DNA of 64,000 bases, taken from Bradyrhizobium frederickii. GTDB lineage: Bacteria > Pseudomonadota > Alphaproteobacteria > Rhizobiales > Xanthobacteraceae. The translations under genes and the position numbers were made by a program. Shown in pieces: positions 51,160 to 60,609 of this stretch; positions within the stretch are counted from its first letter, which is position 1, and the number at the start of each line of letters is the position of its first letter. The DNA is taken from the NCBI RefSeq assembly GCF_004570865.1, contig NZ_SPQS01000014.1, positions 62,001 to 126,000 of the forward strand. Direction: 5' to 3'. The notes under the pieces are model-generated. The model was not told the DNA's origin. It did no database searches and saw only the letters and a list, made by a program, of their open reading frames with translations.

Positions 51160-53661
51160 ATGTTTCGCGTCTTGTCTTGCCTTACCGTCGAGCATGATCT
51201 TCGGCTCGTCGTGCTCGCTGGCCTGGTCTGCTTCGTCGCCAGCATCGTCGCGGTCAGTATTTTCCGTCGTGCGATCGCGGCGCGCGCAAGAACGCGCCTG
51301 ATCTGGATCGCGATTGCCGGCGCCGCCATCGGTTACGGCATCTGGGCAACGCATTTCGTCGCCATGCTCGCCTACGAGCCGGGCGTTGCGACCGGCTACG
51401 GCATCGTGCTGACGTCGCTTTCGCTGGCTACCGCAATGTTTCTGACTTCAATGGGCTTCGGCATTGCGGCCGGCGATTCCGGCCGGTGGCGCCCGGGGAC
51501 AGGCGGCATCATCATCGGCGGCGGCATTGCCAGCATGCACTATCTCGGAATGTGGGCGCTCGAAGTGCCGGGCCGAGTCGCGTGGTCGCTGGATCTCGTG
51601 CTCGTCTCGATCGTTCTCGGCATGTGCTTCGGCTATGCCGCTTTGGCTGTCGCGATCAAGTATCGGAACTACCAGGGAACGCTCGCGGCGGCAGTCCTGC
51701 TGACGCTTGCCATCATATCGCATCACTTCACGGCGATGGGTGCGGTGCATATCACGCCGGATCCAACGCGCGCGACGAGCGCCCTGTCGCTGTCTCCGGC
51801 CGTTCTCGCGCTTGCGATCGCCGGCGTCGCACTGTCCGTGCTGGGGATGAGCCTGATCGGCGTGCTGGCCGACCGTCGCCTGGCAAGCAGAACCGCCAGG
51901 TTCGAGGAGATCATCAGCCAGCTTTCGGTCGCCCGTCAGCAGCTCGAAGGCTCGCAGAACGATCTAAGCCAGCAGAAGCTGAGGCTGGACACGGCCATCA
52001 ACCACATGGTCGAGGGCCTTTGCATGTTCGATGCCGAGAAGCGCCTCGTCATATGCAACGAGCGCTACGCCAGATTGTACCGGCTGCCGCCGGAATTGTT
52101 GCGCGCCGGAACTGCGCACCGCGACATCATCAGACATCGCATCATGAACGGCGTACTCGAAGGGGACGCCAGCGATTTTGCTGCCGAACGGCAGATCGCC
52201 AAACTCGATGCATTGCCGATCCATGCAGTTTCGAGCCGGATCGACGCGCTCGCCGACGGCCGGCTGATCTGCGTGACGCGACAGCCGATGGCAGGCGGCG
52301 GCTGGGTGGCCACGCACCTCGATGTCACGGAGCAACAGCGGTCCGAAGCGAAGATCACTTATATGGCGCAACACGACGCCCTGACGGAGCTGCCGAACCG
52401 CGTCCTGCTCAGAGCGCGCCTGGAGCATGCTCTGGCCGACACCCGTGACGGGAATCTCCATCTGGCGGTCCTGATGCTTGACCTCGACCGCTTCAAGGAG
52501 ATCAACGACACGCTCGGACACCCAACAGGCGACTCGCTGCTACGTTCAGTCGCGGCCCGCTTGCAGGATTGTGGCAGGGAGACGTCGTTCATCGCTCGAC
52601 TGGGCGGCGACGAATTTGCCGTCGTCGACTACGTGACAAGCCCGGCGATGGACGCGGCGGCTTTGGCCGAGACGATCAAGGCTGCGCTCTGCGAACCGTT
52701 TGATCTCGGCGATCACCAAGTCGTCGTGGGCACCAGCATCGGGATCGCGATTGCGCCCCGCGACGGGGCCGATTCAGACACGATCCTCAAGAGCGCCGAT
52801 CTTGCCCTCTATGCGGCGAAGGGCGGCGGACGCGGCGCATTCCGCTTCTTCGAGCCGGAGCTCGATCAGCTCATGCACGTCCGGCGCAACCTGGAAAAGG
52901 ATCTGCGCAGGGCGCTGGCGCGGGGCGAATTCGAGCTCCATTACCAGCCGTTCGTGAGTGTGGAGAGCGGACGAATCTGCGGCTATGAGGCGTTGTTGCG
53001 GTGGCATCACCCCGAGCGTGGTCTGGTCTTGCCGGGCGAGTTCATTCCGCTCGCGGAGGAAACCGGCCTGATCCTGCCCATTGGCGAATGGGTCTTGAGG
53101 ACCGCCTGCGCCGAAGCAGCCAAGTGGCCTTCCGATCTGAAGATCGCGATAAACCTGTCTCCCGCGCAATTCAGAGGCAAGGAGCTCGTCTCCTCGATTG
53201 TCGGCGCATTGGCAAATTCGGGAATTGCCTCCCACAGGCTTGAGCTCGAAGTCACCGAAACCGTCATCATGCACGACAGCGGGGCTGTATTCGCCGCGCT
53301 CGGCCAATTGCGCGAGCTCGGCGTGCGCATTGCCCTCGACGATTTCGGCACGGGCTATTCGTCGCTGAGCTTCCTGCAGAAGTTTCCGTTCGACAAGGTG
53401 AAGATCGACCGCAGCTTCGTCAGCGAGCTGGCCAGTGCGACGGAAGAGTCTGATCGGATCGCTCGCGCAGTGGTGCGATTCGCCACGAGCCTCGGCAAGA
53501 CATCCACGGCCGAAGGCGTCGAAACCGCGGAGCAGCTGGCCATCCTGCGCGAGGAGGGCTGTGTCGAGGCGCAGGGCTATTATTTCAGCCGGCCCCTGCA
53601 GGCCTCCAGGATCGCGCCACCGGCGCAGCGCAAGGCCGAAGCGGCAATCTACGCAGCCTGA
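51160..53661 (+). CDS. MHYT-PAS-GGDEF-EAL c-di-GMP protein
   Basis: A protein of 833 residues. Seven hydrophobic segments (about 1-235) carry MHYT-type motifs: ATHFVAMLAYEPG, MHYLGMWALEVPG and SHHFTAMGAVHI. A PAS-like region (INHMVEGLCMFDAEKRLVIC) follows. The GGDEF motif is intact near residue 482 without an RxxD inhibitory site. The EAL domain begins YEALLRWHHPERG near 608; AINLSPAQF, LEVTETVIM, LDDFGTGYSSLSFL, KIDRSFV and TAEGVETAEQ are all present. Both synthesis and hydrolysis of c-di-GMP are possible. MHYT domains may sense O2, CO or NO via copper. Confidence 0.94.
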   Translation: MFRVLSCLTVEHDLRLVVLAGLVCFVASIVAVSIFRRAIAARARTRLIWIAIAGAAIGYGIWATHFVAMLAYEPGVATGYGIVLTSLSLATAMFLTSMGFGIAAGDSGRWRPGTGGIIIGGGIASMHYLGMWALEVPGRVAWSLDLVLVSIVLGMCFGYAALAVAIKYRNYQGTLAAAVLLTLAIISHHFTAMGAVHITPDPTRATSALSLSPAVLALAIAGVALSVLGMSLIGVLADRRLASRTARFEEIISQLSVARQQLEGSQNDLSQQKLRLDTAINHMVEGLCMFDAEKRLVICNERYARLYRLPPELLRAGTAHRDIIRHRIMNGVLEGDASDFAAERQIAKLDALPIHAVSSRIDALADGRLICVTRQPMAGGGWVATHLDVTEQQRSEAKITYMAQHDALTELPNRVLLRARLEHALADTRDGNLHLAVLMLDLDRFKEINDTLGHPTGDSLLRSVAARLQDCGRETSFIARLGGDEFAVVDYVTSPAMDAAALAETIKAALCEPFDLGDHQVVVGTSIGIAIAPRDGADSDTILKSADLALYAAKGGGRGAFRFFEPELDQLMHVRRNLEKDLRRALARGEFELHYQPFVSVESGRICGYEALLRWHHPERGLVLPGEFIPLAEETGLILPIGEWVLRTACAEAAKWPSDLKIAINLSPAQFRGKELVSSIVGALANSGIASHRLELEVTETVIMHDSGAVFAALGQLRELGVRIALDDFGTGYSSLSFLQKFPFDKVKIDRSFVSELASATEESDRIARAVVRFATSLGKTSTAEGVETAEQLAILREEGCVEAQGYYFSRPLQASRIAPPAQRKAEAAIYAA

Positions 53662-53691
53662 AGCGCGATGCAGTAGCGCTGACCGCCGTCC

Positions 53692-54369
53692 TCACTGCAG
53701 CGGCGGATCGCCGCTGGTGCGCTTCTTGGCGAGGTCCATCTCGGTGACCGCGATCAGGATCTCGGCGCGGGTCTTCAGGTCGGGCGCCTCCAGCATGGCC
53801 TGCTTCTCGGCGGGGCCATAGGGCGACATCATCGCCAGCGCGTTGACGAGCGCTTCGTTGGGCGCGCTTTCGACGCCCTCCCAGTCGACCTTGAGATTGT
53901 TGGCTTTCAGGAAGTCCGCCAGCACGGCCAGCAGCGCCTCGCGGTCGACCTCCTCCTCGCCCATGCGCGCGGTGAAGTCATTGGCGAAGGCGAAGAAATC
54001 CACCTTGCACTGCCGGTAGGCGGTGAGCACGTCGAGCTCCTCGACCACCTTGAAGCGCGAGACGCCGGTGAGCTCGAGGATGTAGCGGCCGTCGCCGGAT
54101 TCGGCGAGCTGGGTGATGCGGCCGACGCAGCCGACCCGGAACAGCGTCGACTTGTCGGAATCCTTCGGCGAGTGCGCGACGTCGGGCTGGATCATGCCGA
54201 TCAGGCGATGGCCGTCGCGGAAGGAATCGTCGACCATCGCAAGGTAGCGCGGCTCGAAGATGTTGAGCGGCATCTGGCCGCGGGGCAGCAGCAGCGCGCC
54301 CGGCAGCGGAAACACCGGAATGATCTCCGGGAGGTCGGCGGGGCCGCGATATTCGATGTTGATCGGCAT
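53692..54369 (-). CDS. LON peptidase N-terminal domain protein
   Basis: A protein of 225 residues consisting of the LON substrate-binding domain alone: IIPVFPLPGALLLPRGQMPLNIFEPRYLAM is split over the N-terminus, then LIGMIQPD, VGCVGRITQLAESGDGRYILELTGVSRFKV. There is no AAA or protease domain. The function is unknown; similar stand-alone proteins occur widely in Proteobacteria. It lies downstream of the thioredoxin-TPR gene on the same strand, a family F repeat in between. Confidence 0.92.
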   Translation of the reverse strand: MPINIEYRGPADLPEIIPVFPLPGALLLPRGQMPLNIFEPRYLAMVDDSFRDGHRLIGMIQPDVAHSPKDSDKSTLFRVGCVGRITQLAESGDGRYILELTGVSRFKVVEELDVLTAYRQCKVDFFAFANDFTARMGEEEVDREALLAVLADFLKANNLKVDWEGVESAPNEALVNALAMMSPYGPAEKQAMLEAPDLKTRAEILIAVTEMDLAKKRTSGDPPLQ

Positions 54370-54396
54370 CTGCCCGGTCCCCCTGGCCTTGCTAGT

Positions 54397-54443
54397 GCAT
54401 GATCCGGAAAAGTGTGCAGCGGTTTTCCGAGCAGATCATGCTC
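54397..54443. repeat. Palindromic repeat, family F, second copy
   Basis: Ends GCATGATC and GATCATGCTC with inner GGAAAA and TTTTCC arms, the reverse-orientation counterpart of the element at 2399-2449. It lies between the LON-domain and thioredoxin genes. Confidence 0.85.
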
Positions 54444-54454
54444 AAATGAGGGCC

Positions 54455-55378
54455 TTACGAAAACAGGATCGTCGACAAGCGCTTGCGTCCCTCGACGGTT
54501 GCATCATCCGTGCCGCCCCAGGCCTCGAAGAACTGCACCAGCTGCTTGCGGGCACCGTCATCGTTCCACTTGCGGTCGCGCTTGACGATCTCGAGCAGCT
54601 GCGCGGTGGCAGCAGTGCGGTCGCCTTGCGCGTTGAGCGCGGTCGCCAGGTCGAATCGGGCCTGATGATCGAGCGGGTTTGCGGCGACTTTCTGTTCCAG
54701 CTCCGCGACCGGCCCGAGCGCCTGGGCCTGCTCGGCGAGATCGATCGTGGTCTGCACGGCCTTCACCGCGGGGTCGTTGCGCTTGGATTCCGGCACCATG
54801 GCCAGCGTCTGCTTGGCCTGCTCCATCGCGCCGGCGACGGCGTAGCACTTCGCAAGGCCGGCCAGGGCCGCGATATTGGTCGAATCATGCTGGAGCGCTT
54901 CGGCATAGATCTGCGCTGCCGCGGCCGCGTCGCCCTCGGCGAGCACCGCCTCGGCCTCCTGCACGATCTCGGCGACGTTGACCTCGCCCGGCGCGACGAC
55001 GCCCTTGGTCAGCTTTTCGATGAAGGCATTGAGCTGGCTCTCGGGCACCGCGCCCATGAAGCCGTCGGCCGGCTGGCCGTTGACGAAGGCGATCACGGCC
55101 GGGATCGACTGGATGCCCATCTGGCCGGGGATCGCCGGGTGCTGGTCGATGTTCATCTTGACCAGCTTGACCTTGCCCTTGGCCGCCCTGACTGCCTTTT
55201 CCAGCACGGGCGTGAGCTGCTTGCAGGGGCCGCACCACTCCGCCCAGAAATCGATCAGCACCGGCTGGCGCTTCGATTCCTCGATGACGTCCTTCACGAA
55301 GGTCTGGGTGGTGGTGTCCTTGATCAGATCTGCGGCGGCCGGGTTTGCGGCTCCGTTACCCTGGTCGATGATCGTCAC
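54455..55378 (-). CDS. Thioredoxin-TPR protein (CnoX/YbbN-like)
   Basis: A protein of 307 residues starting with GTG. The thioredoxin domain has an intact WAEWCGPCKQ active site (Cys49, Cys52) and IDQHPAIPGQMGIQSIPAVI with the cis-Pro. The C-terminal half is TPR-like (VLAEGDAAAAAQIYAEAL, LAGLAKCYAVAGAMEQAKQT). E. coli CnoX has the same layout but lacks a redox CxxC; here both cysteines are kept, as in the alphaproteobacterial branch. It probably protects proteins from aggregation and oxidation in the cytosol. Confidence 0.9.
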   Translation of the reverse strand: MTIIDQGNGAANPAAADLIKDTTTQTFVKDVIEESKRQPVLIDFWAEWCGPCKQLTPVLEKAVRAAKGKVKLVKMNIDQHPAIPGQMGIQSIPAVIAFVNGQPADGFMGAVPESQLNAFIEKLTKGVVAPGEVNVAEIVQEAEAVLAEGDAAAAAQIYAEALQHDSTNIAALAGLAKCYAVAGAMEQAKQTLAMVPESKRNDPAVKAVQTTIDLAEQAQALGPVAELEQKVAANPLDHQARFDLATALNAQGDRTAATAQLLEIVKRDRKWNDDGARKQLVQFFEAWGGTDDATVEGRKRLSTILFS

Positions 55379-55652
55379 GGGATCCCCTCGTCTGATGTCC
55401 GGAATGGCGGCTCTTTAGCACGCCGCCGCTTCCTGTGCTGCGCTGTCGGCTCCTAGATTGGGCCGAATGGGCCGAATTTCAATCCGCCGCGGCCGATTCG
55501 CCCGTTCCGGGGCGTTTTCGGGCTGTTTGGCCGCATCAGGGTCGATATTGGGCCCCGGATTGCGCATCTATGCCGCCGGTAGCTGTTGCATTCCCCTCCC
55601 GCTTTTGGCATACGACAGCCGTTGCCGGCGCGTCACGCGACCGACACAGGAT

Positions 55653-55727
<75 letters not shown>

Positions 55728-55884
55728 ATTTTTCCCAGAGCATCCAAAATGAGTTGGCTATCGCCCTCGGCGGGGCGAGCGCTTGACGCGCCATTTCTTG
55801 GTGTGGGGGTCGTAGGTCGCGCTACCCGACGTCCCAGAAGCTGCAATGGGCGTCACCCCGCAATTCGGGACGCCTCGCCCCTGC

Positions 55885-56535
55885 CTATACAGCGCGAAGG
55901 AGGCCCTTGGTCTTTTCCAGCGCCGTGTTCGCGATCAGCTTGTAGGCGTCTTTGATCGCGAGCTGATTGATCGCCGCGCCCACAAAGTCCGGCTTAAGCT
56001 TTTCGATTGCGGCCAGCGTACTTGCGACCCGGTCGCGATAGCGCGCCAGCTCCTTGATTATGGATTCCGCGTGCACTTCGCTACTCGCTGCGATGTCAAA
56101 GATATCGCGTGGCGTGATGCTGTTACCTCTGTGATAGATCTTCTTTGCAATGATCTCTGGAATTGTCTCCAGAAGGATCATTTCGCCTTCTACTGTCGCT
56201 TGCGTCGTCGGCGAGGACGTGAGCGATGATGCGACGATGAAATCGATCTGACCAAATTCGAAGCCAAGCTTCAGAGACCGTGCGCCATCGCCATTGTAGT
56301 CGGCAGGCCTAACCTCGAAATTGAAGTCGTGCTTCTGTGGATCGAGAAAGGGCAGAACTTGAGGGTCCGGGAGAAAGATATCGACATCCTGACTTATCCG
56401 ATGATCGATTTGCAGCATCATCGCTGTGCCGCCGCCGAACGTCCAACGATCAATGATGTTCTGTTCGGCGTTGACCTGCCGGATCATCGCGCAGGCAATG
56501 CGGAAAAGTTGCGCCCAATCGGATTGAGCGCTCAT
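55885..56535 (-). CDS. AbiEii-like nucleotidyltransferase
   Basis: A protein of 216 residues. WTFGGGTAMMLQIDHRIS and QDVDIFLPDP (residues 34-58) form a minimal nucleotidyltransferase active site with the GG and DxD, as in AbiEii toxins (PF08843). GEMILLETIPEIIAKKIYHRG and TPRDIFDIAA are the family's second part. AbiEii toxins add nucleotides to tRNA or NTP targets and act in phage defence or as toxin-antitoxin systems. The partner gene 3 bases upstream could be the antitoxin but does not look like the classical AbiEi. Codon usage and GC are visibly lower than in neighbours. Confidence 0.85.
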   Translation of the reverse strand: MSAQSDWAQLFRIACAMIRQVNAEQNIIDRWTFGGGTAMMLQIDHRISQDVDIFLPDPQVLPFLDPQKHDFNFEVRPADYNGDGARSLKLGFEFGQIDFIVASSLTSSPTTQATVEGEMILLETIPEIIAKKIYHRGNSITPRDIFDIAASSEVHAESIIKELARYRDRVASTLAAIEKLKPDFVGAAINQLAIKDAYKLIANTALEKTKGLLRAV

Positions 56536-56538
56536 CGG

Positions 56539-56799
56539 TCACGCCGCGAGTGGGTAGGATTGCCCCGAAAATTCGGCAAAGGCCTTCGCTGCGGCAACCA
56601 GTTGATCGTGGCTGATGCCATATGTCTCCGCGAACGCGATTTGCAGTTCGGGTTCAACATCCCCAAAAAACGACGACATGGGACCGCACGCCGCCTTCGC
56701 CGAAGCGGGGTCCAGCAGACAATGGACAAGCTGCTGCGCGTCCAGCTTCTTGCTATACGGCGCATTCACAGTCGACAGAACTAGAAGAGGACTCTTCAT
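56539..56799 (-). CDS. Small partner of the AbiEii-like gene, unknown
   Basis: A protein of 86 residues from the ATG at 56799 (a GTG nine bases upstream is in frame). Visible features: YSKKLDAQQLVHCLLDPA and a C-terminal helix-rich LQIAFAETYGISHDQLVAAA. I do not recognise a family and see no helix-turn-helix signature. Position directly before the AbiEii-like gene with a 3-base gap suggests a co-transcribed antitoxin or regulator. The DNA is less GC-rich than the surroundings. Confidence 0.65.
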   Translation of the reverse strand: MKSPLLVLSTVNAPYSKKLDAQQLVHCLLDPASAKAACGPMSSFFGDVEPELQIAFAETYGISHDQLVAAAKAFAEFSGQSYPLAA

Positions 56800-56992
56800 C
56801 CGCGTCACTATCTCGGTACCCTATCAATATAGGAGCGACTTGGGTGCATCTACACTCCTCCCAACAGCTTTCGCAGTCAATTTGTTCTTTTTTCGTTCTG
56901 GCTGCACGGTAGATTTGCGGTAACGCCTCAATCGAATGCTCGGAACGGACGGCGGTTTTCCGTCGTTGGCGGGTGGGTTCAATCGGTCTTAA

Positions 56993-57979
56993 ATGGCAAC
57001 TCTGGTCACAGGCAGCGCCGGCCATCTCGGTGAAGCCATTATCCGCACCCTGCTTGGTCGCGGGGCGCCCGTGCGTGGGCTCGATCTGAAGCCATCGCCC
57101 TTCACTGACGCGGTCGGCTCGATCGTCGATCCCGGCTTCGTGCGGCGCCAGATGGACGGCGTCGCGGCGGTGATCCATACCGCGACGCTGCACAAGCCGC
57201 ATGTGGCGACCCACTCCAAGCAGGATTTTGTCGACACCAACGTATCAGGCACGCTCAATCTGCTCGAGGCGTCCGCGGCGGCCGGCGTGAAGAGCTTCGT
57301 CTTCACCAGCACCACCAGCGCGTTCGGCTCGCAGCTTCGGCCGGAGGCGGGACAGGCGGCGGTCTGGGTCACCGAGGATCTGCCGCCCGTTCCGAAAAAT
57401 ATCTACGGCACCACCAAGCTGATGGCGGAGACGCTGTGCGAGCTGTTCTTCCGCGAGCGCGGATTGCCGGTCGTGGTGTTGCGGACTTCGCGCTTCTTTC
57501 CGGAGGACGACGACGATCCCGCTATGCGGTCGGCTTACGCGCTGGACAACGCGCAGGCCAACGAGCTGCTCTATCGCCGGCTGGATATCGCGGACGCGGT
57601 GAGCGCCCATCTGCTCGCCGCCGAGCGTGCGCCAAAGATCGGTTTCGCCCGTTACATCATTTCGGCGACCAGCCCGTTCGAGCCGCGCCATCTCGCCGCG
57701 CTTGCACGCGATGCCGCCAGCGTCGTGCGCGAGCTCTATCCGGAATGCGCGCGGCTCTATGCGGCGCACGGCTGGAACCTGTTCGCCGCGATCGACCGCG
57801 TCTATGTCAACGAACGCGCGCGGCGCGAGCTGGGCTGGCGGCCCGAATTCGACTTCGCGCATGTGCTACGCAGCCTGCGCGAGGGGCGCGATTTTCGCAG
57901 TGCGCTGGCGCGCGAGATCGGGTCCAAAGGCTATCATGACACGGTGTTCGAGGATGGACCCTACCCGGTCGCCAGCTAA
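56993..57979 (+). CDS. NAD(P)-dependent sugar-nucleotide epimerase/dehydratase-like protein
   Basis: An extended short-chain dehydrogenase of 328 residues. LVTGSAGHLGEAIIRTLL is the NAD(P) fold with GxxGxxG, VIHTATLHKPHV is the second motif, SFVFTSTTSAFGS has the active-site Ser/Thr region and IYGTTKLMAETL the Tyr-x-x-x-Lys. The C-terminal half, which binds the sugar, is normal in length. The substrate is unknown. It is monocistronic; the 193-bp upstream gap borders the AbiEii-like pair and holds nothing else I recognise. Confidence 0.87.
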   Translation: MATLVTGSAGHLGEAIIRTLLGRGAPVRGLDLKPSPFTDAVGSIVDPGFVRRQMDGVAAVIHTATLHKPHVATHSKQDFVDTNVSGTLNLLEASAAAGVKSFVFTSTTSAFGSQLRPEAGQAAVWVTEDLPPVPKNIYGTTKLMAETLCELFFRERGLPVVVLRTSRFFPEDDDDPAMRSAYALDNAQANELLYRRLDIADAVSAHLLAAERAPKIGFARYIISATSPFEPRHLAALARDAASVVRELYPECARLYAAHGWNLFAAIDRVYVNERARRELGWRPEFDFAHVLRSLREGRDFRSALAREIGSKGYHDTVFEDGPYPVAS

Positions 57980-58053
57980 GCGCCGCGATTGATATTTTGC
58001 TCGACGAGTCAAATGCCTGGCGGGTCTCATCCCGAGCGGCGCGACTTGCGCCG

Positions 58054-58081
58054 TTCTACTGTGCATGGGGTTGTTTTCGCG
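58054..58081. repeat. 28-bp dispersed repeat, copy 2
   Basis: Identical in all 28 bases to 18594-18621 and in the same orientation. It lies in the 381-bp gap 57980-58360, which has no supported gene. Confidence 0.85.
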
Positions 58082-58360
58082 TTTTGTGTTTGCCCGGCCT
58101 CCTCCCTGCCCCGCACATGAGGCGTGCGCCGTCTTGATTCCGCGTTGCAGCGAGAGCGCCCTCGCCGCGCGTTTGGCCTCGTTGACATTCCGTCTCAATT
58201 TTTATGCGGCGCAACCGCGGTGCGTGTGCCGCGCTTCTCAGCGCTTGCAGATGTGCTAACCTTTTTTGCGTCTGTCGTTACGACGGACCAAAACTTCGCC
58301 TCTCGACTAGCAAAAGAAAATAATGCGCAGCCCTTACGGCTGCCTCAGGGGAGTGACGCG

Positions 58361-59641
58361 ATGACATTCCATCGATCCGTCTTTCAATCCGTTCTGGCGC
58401 TTGCAGCGGCTGCTCTTCTCGCGGGGACCAGCGCCGGCAATGCGCAGCAGCAGGACAAGAACCGGGCGCTGAAGAAATACGAATCCGGGACCAAGGAGTT
58501 CTGGACCCATCCGCCGGATGACTGGTTCCTGGGCGATGAGACCGAGGCGCAGAAGGGTCTCGCGCCGCCCTCGGGGCCGCCGACCGGCGCCTCCGACGCC
58601 GAGCTCGCCAACATCGTCAAGAAGATCAAGCTGCCGGCGGGTTTCAAGATCGAGGTCTACGCCTCGGGCGTGCTGGCGGCGCGTCAGATGGCCTGGGGTG
58701 ACAAGGGCACCCTCTTCGTCGGCTCGTTCGGCCTCGGCAACGTCTATGCCATCAAGGACAGTGGCGGGAAGAAGGAAGTCAAGACCATCCTCAAGGGGCT
58801 GAACATGCCCACGGGGCTCGCCGTCAAGGACGGCGCGCTCTACGTCATCGCGGTCGACAAGCTGCTCCGCTACGACGACATCGAAAACAAGCTCGACAAT
58901 CCCGGCGACGGCAAGGTCGTCTATGACGACATGCCGTCCTATGCCGCGCATGGCTGGAAGTACATCGCGGTCGACAAGGAAGGCTGGTTCTTCCTGCCGT
59001 TCGGGCCGCCCTTCAATATCGGCATCCCGCCGACCAGCGTCTCGCAGATCCGCCGCGTCGATCCCAAGACCGGCAACGCCGAAATTTGGGCGCTCGGCGT
59101 GCGCAACTCGGTCGGCGGCGACGTCGATCCGCGCACCGGCAAGCTCTGGTTCACCGAGAATGCCCGCGACTGGATCAGCGATGATCTGCCCTCGGACAAG
59201 CTGAACATGATCAACCGGATCGGCGAGCATTTCGGCTATCCCTACTGCCACCAGGGCAATCTGCCCGACGACAAGTTCGCGATGGGCCACAAATGCTCGG
59301 AGTTCACGCCGCCCGTGCTGAATCTCGGCGCCCACGTCGCTCCGCTCGGCATGAAGTTCTACACCGGCGACCAATTCCCCGCCGAGTACAAGAACAACAT
59401 CCTGATCGCCGAGCACGGCTCCTGGAATCGTCACAAGTACCAGGGCGCGCGCATCGTGCGCGTGATCGTCGGGCCGGACGGCAAGAATCCCAAGCGGGAG
59501 ATCTTCGCCTCCGGCTGGCTTGAGGGCGACCAGGGCTATCTCGGCCGTCCCAACGACATTCTTCTTGCCAAGGACGGATCGATCCTGGTTGCCGACGACT
59601 GGGCCGGCGCGATCTATCGCATCAGCTACAGCAAGAAGTAA
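58361..59641 (+). CDS. Exported beta-propeller sugar (sorbosone-type) dehydrogenase
   Basis: A secreted protein of 426 residues. The signal peptide has core VLALAAAALLAGTSAGNA; the ATG at 58361 has AGGGGAG upstream. MPTGLAVKDGALYVIAVDKLL, GVRNSVGGDVDPRTGKLWFTENARDW and HVAPLGMKFYTGDQFPAEYKNN are typical of the PQQ-type glucose/L-sorbosone dehydrogenase beta-propeller family. QNARD-like positions suggest PQQ binding but this cannot be confirmed. A cytochrome c gene 188 bases downstream would be a plausible electron acceptor. Confidence 0.86.
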   Translation: MTFHRSVFQSVLALAAAALLAGTSAGNAQQQDKNRALKKYESGTKEFWTHPPDDWFLGDETEAQKGLAPPSGPPTGASDAELANIVKKIKLPAGFKIEVYASGVLAARQMAWGDKGTLFVGSFGLGNVYAIKDSGGKKEVKTILKGLNMPTGLAVKDGALYVIAVDKLLRYDDIENKLDNPGDGKVVYDDMPSYAAHGWKYIAVDKEGWFFLPFGPPFNIGIPPTSVSQIRRVDPKTGNAEIWALGVRNSVGGDVDPRTGKLWFTENARDWISDDLPSDKLNMINRIGEHFGYPYCHQGNLPDDKFAMGHKCSEFTPPVLNLGAHVAPLGMKFYTGDQFPAEYKNNILIAEHGSWNRHKYQGARIVRVIVGPDGKNPKREIFASGWLEGDQGYLGRPNDILLAKDGSILVADDWAGAIYRISYSKK

Positions 59642-59654
59642 CGCGACGTCACGA

Positions 59655-59693
59655 GAGGCTGCGAGCGGGCGACCGTCGCAGCCTCCTTCATTT
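59655..59693 (+). terminator. Terminator-like hairpin after the dehydrogenase
   Basis: A perfect 10-bp stem GAGGCTGCGA/TCGCAGCCTC with an 11-base loop is followed by CTTCATTT. The T-tract is weak. Confidence 0.65.
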
Positions 59694-59705
59694 CAAAGCC
59701 GATGC

Positions 59706-59803
59706 CGTCGTTCCGGATTGCGCGCCAGCGCAAGTCCGGAACCCATAACCCCAAGCCGTGGTTATGGATCCAGGGCGCGTGCTCCGCACGCCCCGGAAGC
59801 GAC
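59706..59803. repeat. Family B repeat between dehydrogenase and cytochrome genes
   Basis: Contains GTCGTTCCGGATTGCGCGCC, CGGAACCCATAACC and GGTTATGGATCC and ends CGCACGCCCCGGAAGCG, related to 48386-48533. Confidence 0.7.
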
Positions 59804-59829
59804 GCCGTTGATCAGATCGGAATTCCATC

Positions 59830-60423
59830 ATGCGCCGGCCATTCATCTCGCACGCAATCAGCGCGCTTGCGCTCCTGGCGCTCGGTGCCGTTCCGGCGGG
59901 TGCTGCCGAGAATTCCGCGATCAAGGAGAAGGCCGCCGCCTGCTCCGGCTGTCACGGCGAGAACGGCATTTCGCAAACCGAGAACGTCCCCTCGCTCGCC
60001 GGGCAGCCCGATCAATTCATCCAGTGGCAGCTGGTGTTCTTCCGCGCCGGCGCGCGCAAGAACGAGCAGATGAAGCCGATCGCCGAGGAGATCACCAACG
60101 AGGACATCCGCGTTTTCGGTGCCTATTTCTCGCAAATGGCGCCGCCGAAGGGTCCGGAAGATGCCGATCCGGACCTGTCGAAAAAGGGCGCGCAAGTTGC
60201 CGCCGGCCGCCGCTGCGCCTCATGCCACACGGACAGCTTCGCCGGAACCAAGGCCGTCGCGCGGCTTGCAGGTCAACGCGAGGAATATCTGGTCAAGGCG
60301 CTGCACGACTACAAGGCAGGCCAGCGCGTCGGCGGCGGCGTCGCCGCGATGGCCGACATCGCCTACCGCATGAGCGATGAAGAGATCACCGCCGTCTCGC
60401 ACTATCTCGCGCATCTGAAATAG
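59830..60423 (+). CDS. Periplasmic di-haem cytochrome c4-type protein
   Basis: A cytochrome of 197 residues. A signal peptide (ALALLALGAVPAGAAE) is followed by two haem-binding motifs: CSGCH (Cys38 to His42) and CASCH (about Cys129 to His133). Axial methionines are probable in QMAPPKGPEDAD and AYRMSDEEIT. NVPSLAGQPDQFIQWQLVFF and ARLAGQREEYLVKALHDYKAG show that the two halves are homologous, as in cytochrome c4. It carries electrons in the periplasm, perhaps from the dehydrogenase upstream to a terminal oxidase. Confidence 0.92.
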   Translation: MRRPFISHAISALALLALGAVPAGAAENSAIKEKAAACSGCHGENGISQTENVPSLAGQPDQFIQWQLVFFRAGARKNEQMKPIAEEITNEDIRVFGAYFSQMAPPKGPEDADPDLSKKGAQVAAGRRCASCHTDSFAGTKAVARLAGQREEYLVKALHDYKAGQRVGGGVAAMADIAYRMSDEEITAVSHYLAHLK

Positions 60424-60444
60424 CGCGGCCTGCAAACACGGCTC

Positions 60445-60594
60445 GTCATCCCGGGGCGCGCAAAGCGCGAGCCCGGGATCCATAGCCACAGGATGGCGTT
60501 TTTGCGAAGACTCGGAGTCACCACTTCGCTCCATAACTACTCTCTGTGGTTATGGGTCCCGGGTTCGCGCTCCGCGCGCCCCGGGACGACACCG
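60445..60594. repeat. Mosaic palindromic repeat, family B
   Basis: Arms CGTCATCCCGGGGCGCGCAA and GCGCGCCCCGGGACGACAC with an inner CGAAGACTCGGAGTCACCAC block shared with 48386-48533. It separates two converging genes. Confidence 0.85.
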
Positions 60595-60609
60595 AGTGTG
60601 CGGCCTCAG

